Positions 39,419-49,066 of a stretch of 64,000 nt of DNA are shown piece after piece; within the stretch, counting starts at the first letter, position 1, and each line of letters starts with the position of its first letter. Under the pieces are notes generated by a model. That model ran no database searches and had not been told where the DNA came from. It worked only from the letters and a program-made list of their open reading frames with translations. Origin of the DNA: Herminiimonas fonticola (GTDB taxonomy: Bacteria > Pseudomonadota > Gammaproteobacteria > Burkholderiales > Burkholderiaceae_D). The position numbers were made by a program, and so were the translations under genes. The stretch spans positions 1,240,001 to 1,304,000 of the forward strand of contig NZ_PTLZ01000001.1 in NCBI RefSeq assembly GCF_003293745.1, in the 5' to 3' direction.

Positions 39419-40729
39419 ATGAAATCCATCAAAGTAGGTTTGCTAGGAATCGGCACCGTAGGTGCAGGTACATTCAATGTCTTGAAGCGCAATCAGGAAG
39501 AAATTTCCCGTCGCGCAGGTCGCGGCATTGAAATCGTGATGGTGGCAGACCTGGATGTCGCACGCGCCAAAGAGCTGGTCGGCGCGCAATGCGAAGTCGT
39601 CAAGGATGGCAATCTGGTCGTCAACAATCCAGACATCGATATCGTGATTGAACTGATAGGCGGCTACGGCATCGCCAAGGATTTGGTCCTGAAGGCGATC
39701 GCCAACGGCAAGCATGTCGTTACTGCAAACAAGGCTTTACTGGCAATCCACGGCGATGAAATTTTCAAGGCCGCGCAGGACAAAGGCGTGATGGTCGCCT
39801 ATGAAGCTGCAGTGGCTGGTGGTATTCCTATCATCAAGGCCTTGCGCGAAGGTCTGACTGCGAATCGCATCGAATGGATCGCCGGCATCATCAATGGCAC
39901 CACCAATTTCATCCTGTCCGAAATGCGCGACAAGGGCCTGGATTTCGATACCGTTTTGAAGGAAGCGCAACGTCTCGGTTACGCCGAAGCCGATCCAACC
40001 TTCGATATCGAAGGCGTAGATGCTGCTCACAAGGCGACATTGATGGCAGCGATTGCATTCGGTATTCCGGTGCAGTTCGACAAGGCGCATGTGGAAGGCA
40101 TTACCAAGCTGGAAGCGGTCGACATCCGTTATGCCGAGCAACTCGGTTACCGTATCAAATTGCTCGGCATTGCCAAGCGCACACCGCAAGGCATAGAGCT
40201 GCGCGTGCATCCGACGCTGATCCCGACCAAGCGTTTGATCGCCAACGTCGAAGGCGCGATGAATGCGGTGCTGGTGCAGGGCGATGCAGTTGGTGCGACT
40301 TTGTATTATGGCAAAGGCGCAGGTGCAGAGCCTACGGCTTCTGCAGTGATTGCCGATCTGGTCGATATTACGCGCCTGGCTGATGCAGATCCTGCGCATC
40401 GCGTACCGCATCTGGCCTTCCAGCCGCATGCGATGACGGATACGCCTATCCTGCCTATCTCTGAAGTGACGACCAGTTACTACCTGCGCATGCCGGTGGC
40501 GGACGAAGTGGGCGTATTGGCCAAAGTGACAAGCATTCTGGCCGAGTCGACGATTTCCATCGATGCCATGCTGCAAAAAGAACCTGCGCCGGGTGAAACA
40601 CAAACCGACATCATCATGCTGACGCACCAGACGCAAGAAAAAAACGTGGAAGCTGCGATCAAGAAGATCGAAGCCCTGTCTACCGTTCTGGGTAAAGTCA
40701 CCAAGATCCGTCTTGAACATTTGAGCTGA
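39419..40729 (+). CDS. hom: Homoserine dehydrogenase
   Basis: A 436-residue NAD(P)-dependent enzyme reducing aspartate semialdehyde to homoserine for threonine and methionine synthesis. The Rossmann domain starts VGLLGIGTVGAGTFNVL, and the catalytic domain has VTANKALLAIHG, EAAVAGGIPIIKALREGL, the lysine-bearing GIINGTTNFILSEM and EADPTFDIEGVDAAHKATL. A C-terminal ACT domain (about 355-436) suggests feedback by threonine. It is monofunctional, not fused to aspartokinase. Its usual partner thrC lies downstream but is separated from it by a terminator and the inserted element. Confidence 0.97.
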   Translation: MKSIKVGLLGIGTVGAGTFNVLKRNQEEISRRAGRGIEIVMVADLDVARAKELVGAQCEVVKDGNLVVNNPDIDIVIELIGGYGIAKDLVLKAIANGKHVVTANKALLAIHGDEIFKAAQDKGVMVAYEAAVAGGIPIIKALREGLTANRIEWIAGIINGTTNFILSEMRDKGLDFDTVLKEAQRLGYAEADPTFDIEGVDAAHKATLMAAIAFGIPVQFDKAHVEGITKLEAVDIRYAEQLGYRIKLLGIAKRTPQGIELRVHPTLIPTKRLIANVEGAMNAVLVQGDAVGATLYYGKGAGAEPTASAVIADLVDITRLADADPAHRVPHLAFQPHAMTDTPILPISEVTTSYYLRMPVADEVGVLAKVTSILAESTISIDAMLQKEPAPGETQTDIIMLTHQTQEKNVEAAIKKIEALSTVLGKVTKIRLEHLS

Positions 40730-40786
40730 TATATCTGAAAATGTAGCAGCAGATGCAATAGGAAGTAATTAGAAATCGGCAGGAAA

Positions 40787-40814
40787 TAAAAAGCGCTCAA
40801 TTGAGCGCTTTTTT
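40787..40814 (+). terminator. Terminator downstream of hom
   Basis: agcgctc (40792-40798) / gagcgct (40803-40809) with an aatt loop, preceded by As and followed by six Ts. Confidence 0.85.
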
Positions 40815-40842
40815 ACATCTGGATGGCGATCTAAATGCTAGG

Positions 40843-40915
40843 TGAATATTCGCATTAATGTTGCCACCGATTTGCAAAGAAAAGTTGCCACTTAGCCGCA
40901 TTTCAAAGTTGCCAC
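40843..40915 (+). repeat. Left end of the element: terminal inverted repeat and three gttgccac repeats
   Basis: The terminal 24 bases are 40843-40866. Repeats of gttgccac start at 40860, 40884 and 40908, exactly 24 bases apart, consistent with transposase binding sites. Confidence 0.82.
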
Positions 40916-40993
40916 TTGAGAGTAAGCACCTGGAAAACCATCTTGAGCCGTGCGTGGTCTTTCCGATAGTGTCCACCACTGTCAAGTCGTTAA

Positions 40994-41006
40994 GGACATT
41001 ATGTCC
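40994..41006. repeat. Palindrome inside the element
   Basis: ggacattatgtcc is a perfect 13-base palindrome about the central t; a partial copy (tttatgtcc) follows. It may be an operator or a remnant of a lost gene's control region. Confidence 0.45.
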
Positions 41007-41146
41007 TAGGGCTTTATGTCCAATGTTGATCGCTGTTTGCTTAACCTAGAATAAACCGACTTCAATTGAGATGTCATGCAGCGTTTTGAGGTAGTGCTCC
41101 TCACGATAGATAGTGTCAAGTAATAGCCTGGAAATATTTAAAAATC

Positions 41147-41383
41147 ATGGATTGGGTCCTTATAGTCTTCGTTACGTTCAAGGCTCTCGTGCTCGGCACG
41201 GGTATGTTCTTCGCCATCAAGTGGCATTACGATCAAGGGAAGAAGGGGAAGGAGACGGACAAGCGCGCGGTGCTACGCGCGAGCGTCAAGGTGGCCGCAG
41301 TCTTCGTGCTAGTGCTCCTGGGCTTGGGGCTCGTCACCTTCTTCCTTGTCAGGAGGCTCGGTTTAGACATGACCTTGCCATGA
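41147..41383 (+). CDS. Small two-helix membrane protein carried by the element
   Basis: A 78-residue open frame entirely inside the mobile element. It encodes a hydrophobic helix at about 4-24 (VLIVFVTFKALVLGTGMFF), a basic hydrophilic loop (HYDQGKKGKETDKRAVLR) and a second helix at about 48-68 (VKVAAVFVLVLLGLGLVTFFLV), ending RRLGLDMTLP. The positive loop predicts a cytoplasmic hairpin. Its G+C looks higher than that of the flanking genes, and the helix pattern argues for a real gene. There is no clear Shine-Dalgarno sequence before the ATG. I recognise no family. An overlapping frame at 41113-41487 has no such features. Confidence 0.55.
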   Translation: MDWVLIVFVTFKALVLGTGMFFAIKWHYDQGKKGKETDKRAVLRASVKVAAVFVLVLLGLGLVTFFLVRRLGLDMTLP

Positions 41384-41553
41384 TGGCAAAGAATAGTCGG
41401 CCGATATCCAGTGATGCGGCAGCAATTCCCCGATGCGGCTATTGGGCCGCGTCGGCGAGTCATTGCACATTCATGCTATTTCCATAGCCTTTAGTATTCT
41501 CGCCGATTGAATCCGCCTTCGAAAGCGGACATTCATATACCCCTAGAGATCAA

Positions 41554-41624
41554 GTGGAAACTTGGATGCGAGCGGGTGGCAGCTTTGTGGTGCAATTTAG
41601 CGGCAACATTAGTGCGAATACTCA
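41554..41624 (-). repeat. Right end of the element: terminal inverted repeat and internal repeats
   Basis: The terminal 24 bases are 41601-41624, the inverse of the left end with three mismatches. Inverted copies of the repeat motif are gcggcaac (41600-41607), gtggcagc (41576-41583) and gtggaaac (41554-41561). Confidence 0.8.
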
Positions 41625-41663
41625 CTAGGCGAGCAAAACGCAGAAGGAGGGCGACGCTGCAGT

Positions 41664-41669
41664 TATAAT
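41664..41669 (+). promoter_or_regulatory. Candidate -10 hexamer for thrC
   Basis: A perfect tataat lies 39 bases before the thrC start and 35 bases beyond the mobile element, so thrC may be transcribed independently of hom. No clear -35 is seen. Confidence 0.4.
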
Positions 41670-41707
41670 GATGGCTTGCTTTTCTGCCTTTGACCCTATC
41701 TCACGAC

Positions 41708-43168
41708 ATGCAATATATCTCGACTCGCGGTGCGTCCGCTGCACTACCCTTTTCCCAGATCCTGCTTGGCGGCCTTGCGCCCGATGGCGGCTTGTATTTA
41801 CCCGCCGAATATCCGCAAGTCACGAGTGCCGAACTGGATACGTGGCGCACCTTGTCTTATGCCGATCTGGCTTTTGAAGTACTGAAAAAATTCGCCACAG
41901 ATATTCCCGAAGCCGATTTGCATGCCCTGGTACACAAGACTTACACCGCGGATGTCTATCGCAATGTGCGTCATGGCGAAGAAGCTGCGCGTATCACGCC
42001 TTTGCGTCTGGTCGAAGAGAAGGACGGCAGCAAGCTGATGCTGCAAGCTCTGTCGAATGGCCCGACGCTGGCGTTCAAGGATATGGCGATGCAATTGCTC
42101 GGTAATCTGTTCGAGTACACGCTGGCCAAACAACATGCAGAGTTGAATATTTTCGGCGCAACCTCCGGTGATACTGGTAGCGCGGCGGAATACGCGATGC
42201 GTGGCAAGAAGGGCATACGCGTCTTCATGCTGTCGCCGCACAAGAAGATGAGCGCCTTCCAGACTGCGCAAATGTTCAGCCTGCAAGACCCGAATATTTT
42301 CAATATCGCAGTCGAAGGCGTGTTCGACGATTGCCAGGATATGGTCAAGGCCGTATCCAACGATCACGCGTTCAAGCAGCAGCAAAAAATCGGTACCGTC
42401 AATTCGATCAACTGGGCGCGTGTTGTGGCTCAGGTTATTTATTATTTCCGTGGTTACCTGAGCGCCACCACCAGCAACGAACAGAAGGTATCGTTCACCG
42501 TTCCATCCGGTAACTTCGGCAATATCTGCGCCGGCCACATCGCGCGCATGATGGGCTTGCCTATCGACAAGCTGGTTGCCGCGACCAACGAGAACGATGT
42601 GCTGGACGAATTTTTCCGCACCGGTGTGTATCGCGTGCGCAAGTCGGCAGAGACTTATCACACCACCAGCCCGAGCATGGATATCAGCAAGGCGTCGAAC
42701 TTTGAACGCTTCATCTTTGATTTGCTGAATCGCGATGGCGAACGTGTACGTGCCTTGTTCCAGAAAGTCGAAACGCAAGGCGGTTTCGATTTGTCCGGCA
42801 AACCGGGCAGCGATGGCGACGAGTTCAAGAACATTGCAGCTTTCGGTTTTGTGTCCGGCAAATCGACACACGCGGATCGCGTCGCGACCATACGCGATCT
42901 GCAAGCAAAATACGATTTGATGATAGACACGCATACTGCCGATGGCGTCAAGGTCGCACGTGAAAACCTGACCCCGGGTGTAACCATGATCGTGCTGGAA
43001 ACAGCCTTGCCAGCCAAGTTCAATGAAACCATACGTGAAGCCCTGGGCCGCGATGCAGAACGCCCAGCCGGTTTTGAAAACATTGAAGATTTGCCGCAAC
43101 GTTTTGATGTGATGACGAACGACATAGCCAAGATGAAAGCATTCATCGTTGCGCGTACTGGCCTGTAA
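41708..43168 (+). CDS. thrC: Threonine synthase
   Basis: A 486-residue PLP enzyme converting O-phosphohomoserine to threonine. It starts MQYISTRG, and the N-terminal domain has FSQILLGGLAPDGGLYLP and TLAFKDMAMQLLG with the PLP lysine (FKD, about 118). GATSGDTGSAAEYAMRGK and VPSGNFGNICAGHIARMMGLP follow. It belongs to the longer (type 2) threonine synthase class, as in E. coli and yeast. The start at 41708 fits the family; an in-frame ATG-like extension to 41690 is not conserved. Its operon partner hom lies upstream beyond the inserted element. Confidence 0.96.
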   Translation: MQYISTRGASAALPFSQILLGGLAPDGGLYLPAEYPQVTSAELDTWRTLSYADLAFEVLKKFATDIPEADLHALVHKTYTADVYRNVRHGEEAARITPLRLVEEKDGSKLMLQALSNGPTLAFKDMAMQLLGNLFEYTLAKQHAELNIFGATSGDTGSAAEYAMRGKKGIRVFMLSPHKKMSAFQTAQMFSLQDPNIFNIAVEGVFDDCQDMVKAVSNDHAFKQQQKIGTVNSINWARVVAQVIYYFRGYLSATTSNEQKVSFTVPSGNFGNICAGHIARMMGLPIDKLVAATNENDVLDEFFRTGVYRVRKSAETYHTTSPSMDISKASNFERFIFDLLNRDGERVRALFQKVETQGGFDLSGKPGSDGDEFKNIAAFGFVSGKSTHADRVATIRDLQAKYDLMIDTHTADGVKVARENLTPGVTMIVLETALPAKFNETIREALGRDAERPAGFENIEDLPQRFDVMTNDIAKMKAFIVARTGL

Positions 43169-43192
43169 TCTCAACCGTTGATTGAGTCACAT

Positions 43193-44443
43193 ATGACTGA
43201 GCCAAAACCGCTGTTGACCGTCGCCGAAGCACTAAGCTTTCTGCTTTCTTCTGCAAGGAAGATTACGGAAACGAACATCCTGCCTACGCTGGAAGCCAAC
43301 GGCCGCATACTCGCCGTCGCGCAAACTTCGCAACTGGATGTGCCGCCTGTCGATAATACGTCCATGGATGGCTACGCAGTGCGCGCAGCAGATTGCGTCA
43401 GTGGCGAAGCGGTCTTGCGTGTCAGCCAGCGCATTCCTGCCGGCCATGTTGGTCAACCACTGGAAGCCGGTTGCGCCGCACGTATTTTTACCGGTGCAAT
43501 GATTCCTCAAGGTGCGGATGCCGTCGTGATGCAGGAAGTCTGTGTCGCGTCGAAAGATGCAGACGGCGATCTGGTCACCGTCAAGCACACACCACAATCC
43601 GGCGAATGGATACGTCGCGCTGGTGAAGACATAAAATCCGGCAGCACGATCCTGGCTGCAGGTCAGCGTCTGCGTGCGCAAGAACTCGGCTTGGCCGCTT
43701 CAGTCGGTCTGGCGCAATTGCCGGTCGTGCGTAAATTGCGTGTCGCCGTATTTTTTACCGGTGATGAACTTGCGATGCCGGGCGATGCATTGAAGCCCGG
43801 TGCAATCTATAACTCGAATAAATTTACCTTGCGTGGCCTGCTGGAAAACCTGGGTTGCGATATTACCGATTACGGCATCGTGCCCGATACCCTGGCCGCC
43901 ACGCGCGACACCTTGCGTAGGGCTGCGGCCGAACACGATTTGATCATCACGTCCGGTGGTGTATCGGTGGGCGAAGAAGATCACATCAAGCCGGCGGTGG
44001 AAGCCGAAGGTCATATCAATATGTGGCAGATCGCCGTCAAGCCGGGCAAGCCGCTCGCATTTGGCGAGGTCAATCGCGCAGGAACATCCACGGAAAATAA
44101 CCGCGCATTTTTCCTCGGCTTGCCGGGTAATCCTGTGTCGAGCTTCGTTACCTTCCTGCTGTTTGTGCGTCCATTCATCCTGCGCTTGCAGGGTGTGGCC
44201 GAGGTTGCGCCGAAAGCGTATGCGATGCGTGCCGATTTCAACTTGCCGAAAGGCGACCGACGCAATGAGTTTTTGCGTGCGAAAATCAATGTTGAAGGCG
44301 GCCTTGATTTGTTCGCCAACCAGAGCTCCGGCGTGTTGACATCGACGGTGTGGGGCGATGGTCTGATCGATAATCCACCGGGCAAGGCGATTGCGAAAGG
44401 CGATATCGTGCGCTTTATTTCCTTCAGTGATTTAATGCACTGA
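43193..44443 (+). CDS. moeA: Molybdopterin molybdenumtransferase MoeA
   Basis: A 416-residue enzyme inserting molybdate into adenylylated molybdopterin, the final step of molybdenum cofactor synthesis. Motifs are VPPVDNTSMDGYAVRAAD, ARIFTGAMIPQGADAVVMQE, the MoCF domain FFTGDELAMPGD, SGGVSVGEEDHIK and GLPGNPVSSFVTF. The start is ATG 43193; a TTG five codons upstream is less likely. It is the first gene of a moeA-moaD-moaE unit, 24 bases after thrC, so read-through from thrC is possible. Confidence 0.95.
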   Translation: MTEPKPLLTVAEALSFLLSSARKITETNILPTLEANGRILAVAQTSQLDVPPVDNTSMDGYAVRAADCVSGEAVLRVSQRIPAGHVGQPLEAGCAARIFTGAMIPQGADAVVMQEVCVASKDADGDLVTVKHTPQSGEWIRRAGEDIKSGSTILAAGQRLRAQELGLAASVGLAQLPVVRKLRVAVFFTGDELAMPGDALKPGAIYNSNKFTLRGLLENLGCDITDYGIVPDTLAATRDTLRRAAAEHDLIITSGGVSVGEEDHIKPAVEAEGHINMWQIAVKPGKPLAFGEVNRAGTSTENNRAFFLGLPGNPVSSFVTFLLFVRPFILRLQGVAEVAPKAYAMRADFNLPKGDRRNEFLRAKINVEGGLDLFANQSSGVLTSTVWGDGLIDNPPGKAIAKGDIVRFISFSDLMH

Positions 44444-44479
44444 AGGATCAGTAAAAAACAGAGTAGAGAGCCATTCAAC

Positions 44480-44737
44480 ATGAACATTCAACTTCGATTT
44501 TTTGCCAGCGTGCGTGAAGCATTGGGCGTATCCCAAGAGTCAGTCACCGTACCGGCCGATGTGACAACCGTCGGTGGCGTGCGTGCATTTCTCCAGCAAC
44601 GCGGCGGCGTGTGGGCTGAAGCTTTAGCCGACAAACGCTCTTTGCGTATGGCTTACGATCAGGAAATGACCGATGCTGCCGCGACTATCAAGGACGGTGG
44701 CGAAGTGGCTTTTTTCCCGCCGGTAACTGGCGGTTGA
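44480..44737 (+). CDS. moaD: Molybdopterin synthase sulfur carrier subunit MoaD
   Basis: An 85-residue ubiquitin-fold protein whose C-terminal glycine is thiocarboxylated and donates sulfur to precursor Z. It begins MNIQLRFFASVREALG and ends FFPPVTGG, with the obligatory terminal Gly-Gly. It lies between moeA and moaE. Confidence 0.95.
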   Translation: MNIQLRFFASVREALGVSQESVTVPADVTTVGGVRAFLQQRGGVWAEALADKRSLRMAYDQEMTDAAATIKDGGEVAFFPPVTGG

Positions 44738-44785
44738 TTCAATCAAAAAATAATGCAACAAGCTAAGCAATACTGAGAAAACATC

Positions 44786-45271
44786 ATGGCTATCCGCGTT
44801 CAAACCGAAGATTTCGATGTCAGCAAAGAAGTAGCCGACTTGCGTGCGAACAGCCCGCAGGTCGGCGCTGTCGTTACGTTCATCGGTACCGTGCGCGACA
44901 TGAACGATGGTTCCAGCGTGGCCGAGATGGAGCTGGAACATTACCCCGGCATGACCGAAAAAGCCTTGCAAAACATAGTTGAACAGGCGAAAGCACGCTG
45001 GCCGATTTTCGACGCTTTGGTGATACACCGCATCGGACCTTTGCTGCCACTGGAGCAGATCGTACTGGTCGCAGTGACATCTGCGCATAGAGGCGAAGCA
45101 TTCTCCGCCTGCGAATTCATCATCGATTATCTGAAGACCGATGCGCCATTCTGGAAGAAGGAACAAACACCAGACGGCGCACGCTGGGTTGATGCGCGCA
45201 GCACTGACGATACGGCGCTGGCGAAATGGGCGGTGCCTGGCGATGACAAAAGCAAGGACGCCGGCAAATGA
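44786..45271 (+). CDS. moaE: Molybdopterin synthase catalytic subunit MoaE
   Basis: A 161-residue catalytic subunit that, with MoaD, converts precursor Z to molybdopterin. Family blocks are [57 protein letters not shown] and the catalytic-lysine region [12 protein letters not shown]. Its last codons overlap crcB (ATGA), so crcB is translationally coupled. Confidence 0.95.
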   Translation: MAIRVQTEDFDVSKEVADLRANSPQVGAVVTFIGTVRDMNDGSSVAEMELEHYPGMTEKALQNIVEQAKARWPIFDALVIHRIGPLLPLEQIVLVAVTSAHRGEAFSACEFIIDYLKTDAPFWKKEQTPDGARWVDARSTDDTALAKWAVPGDDKSKDAGK

Positions 45272-45642
45272 TGAGTTGGCTAGCCGTTGGCGCAGGTGCC
45301 GCGATTGGTGCCTGGTTACGCTGGTGGTTGGGGCTTTGGTTTAATCTGGTCAATCCGCAAATTCCCCTCGGCACTTTGTCCGCTAATCTGGGCGGCGGTT
45401 ATCTGGTCGGCCTTGCCGTTGCTTTTTTCAGCAGTCATCCCGCGATTTCACCCGAGTGGCGCTTGTTTGCGATCACCGGTTTTCTCGGCGGCCTCACTAC
45501 TTTTTCCACTTTTTCCGCCGAAGCGGTTGTGCTGCTTCAGCGCGGGGATTATATTTGGGCACTGGGGCACATCATGCTGCATCTGGTCGGCTCGATTCTC
45601 TTCTGTATTGCCGGCTTTGCGACTTACAAGGCATTCGCCTGA
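45268..45642 (+). CDS. crcB: Fluoride ion channel CrcB/Fluc
   Basis: A 124-residue inner-membrane protein forming a dual-topology dimeric fluoride channel. It has four hydrophobic segments and the signatures [30 protein letters not shown] and [17 protein letters not shown], which carries the conserved Thr/Ser and Phe residues of the fluoride path. The ATG overlaps the moaE stop (ATGATG; start 45268 or 45271). No fluoride riboswitch is recognised upstream, as it is embedded in the moaE end. Confidence 0.93.
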   Translation: MMSWLAVGAGAAIGAWLRWWLGLWFNLVNPQIPLGTLSANLGGGYLVGLAVAFFSSHPAISPEWRLFAITGFLGGLTTFSTFSAEAVVLLQRGDYIWALGHIMLHLVGSILFCIAGFATYKAFA

Positions 45643-45731
45643 ATTTGATCTGGCGCAGGTAAAGGCCTAAGATTTTCGTCACAATCGTTTCTTATTTGTT
45701 CGGTATTCGTTTCATATGGCGCAACGCCATA

Positions 45732-45759
45732 CTTGAAAAAGGGTTTTCCGACCCAATTT
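45732..45759 (+). promoter_or_regulatory. Sigma-32-like heat-shock promoter of clpB
   Basis: cttgaaa (45732-45738, perfect -35) and cccaattt (45752-45759) with a 13-base spacer. The clpB ATG is 36 bases beyond, with the ribosome binding site tggagaa between. Confidence 0.75.
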
Positions 45760-45795
45760 TTCCCTGCATGAACGAAATTCTGATGGAGAAATGCA

Positions 45796-48381
<2,586 letters not shown>

Positions 48382-48392
48382 GCTCGACAAGA

Positions 48393-48425
48393 AAGCCGCC
48401 ATAGCCAAGTATGGCGGCTTTTTTT
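48393..48425 (+). terminator. Terminator downstream of clpB
   Basis: An 11-bp stem (aagccgccata at 48393-48403 and its complement at 48410-48420) with a 6-base loop and a seven-T run. Confidence 0.88.
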
Positions 48426-48490
48426 AGGCAGGATTCAGTTGGTCGTTTATAGGTGGGGCTGATGATAAACCGTTAGCCCAATCTACCGTG

Positions 48491-48871
48491 CTAGTACTTG
48501 GAAAACTGTACCCCTAATTTCCGCTCAATACTTTCCCCAAGCCGCGCCCCAAGGCCAGGCAAAATCGAACGCAACACCCCAGGAATTTGATGCAAGCCGT
48601 CGCGCATTTCTTTCGCCATCTTCGGACCTGTGACGTCGTCAATTCCGCTTGTCAGGTTTTCTCTGCAGCGCACGACCGTGCCGACAATACTATCCGTTAA
48701 AACATCCAGATCGCCATTGTCTGTTTCTCTTAGCAGTGCGATCAAGTGGTCGTAAATGATCAGCATCTCGTTCAGCTCTGTGACTGCCATCGCCGCCGGA
48801 GAAGCTGACGTCCCTTTGATTCCACGTTTGAAGGGCAATACGTTATTACCTTCGGTATTGTTCACAGACAT
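48491..48871 (-). CDS. Hypothetical protein, unknown function
   Basis: A 126-residue soluble protein, mostly helical by eye, with no signal peptide or membrane segment. The middle (LNEMLIIYDHLIALLRETD) and the C-terminal part (MRDGLHQIPGVLRSILPGLG) look like amphipathic helices. I recognise no family. It lies alone between clpB and putA on the opposite strand from clpB. A 9-bp inverted repeat (48962-48985) lies about 100 bases upstream of its start. The ATG at 48871 is the only clear start. Confidence 0.7.
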   Translation of the reverse strand: MSVNNTEGNNVLPFKRGIKGTSASPAAMAVTELNEMLIIYDHLIALLRETDNGDLDVLTDSIVGTVVRCRENLTSGIDDVTGPKMAKEMRDGLHQIPGVLRSILPGLGARLGESIERKLGVQFSKY

Positions 48872-48961
48872 GACAGTGCCTAACTTGTTTGATATGACAA
48901 AAGTGCGAGTGACACGGCGGATGCCGGATTACAAGACAACAATACTCGCCGAAATCCGCAT

Positions 48962-48985
48962 GCATATTGACCAAGCTCAATATGC
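48962..48985. repeat. Inverted repeat upstream of the hypothetical gene
   Basis: gcatattga (48962-48970) and tcaatatgc (48977-48985) with a 6-base spacer. It is a perfect 9-bp dyad without a T-run, in the gap between the hypothetical gene and the 3' end of putA, and could be an operator. Confidence 0.45.
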
Positions 48986-49066
48986 GTAAAAATAGACAGT
49001 ATTAACAAAAGCACTAAAGTCTGATCAACATTCGATTAACTTTGCAAATCTGGCAATGCCTGGCTA

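Larger units (their letters stand above)
40838..41629. mobile_element. Non-autonomous IS21-like element with one cargo ORF
   Basis: The element proper is 40843-41624 (782 bp). Its outer 24 bases at each end are inverted copies with 21 matches, both starting TGA. A 5-bp direct repeat ctagg flanks it (40838-40842 and 41625-41629), a target duplication. Each end also carries further repeats of a gttgccac-type motif: at 40860, 40884 and 40908 on the left (24-base spacing) and, inverted, at 41600-41607, 41576-41583 and 41554-41561 on the right (24- and 22-base spacing). Multiple end repeats and short duplications are known for the IS21 family, which the element resembles. No istA or istB reading frame is present, so it needs a transposase in trans. 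It lies between hom and thrC. Confidence 0.8.

Noticed and set aside
39737-40720. 327-codon open frame antisense to hom
   Set aside because: Shadow frame of hom; cysteine/histidine-rich translation without domain features.
41113-41487. Alternative 124-codon frame inside the mobile element
   Set aside because: It overlaps the two-helix ORF and its translation is basic and low-complexity without helices; the 41147 frame is better.
41798-43174. Long (458-codon) open frame antisense to thrC
   Set aside because: It is the shadow of the high-GC codon pattern of thrC; its translation has no family resemblance and thrC is certain.
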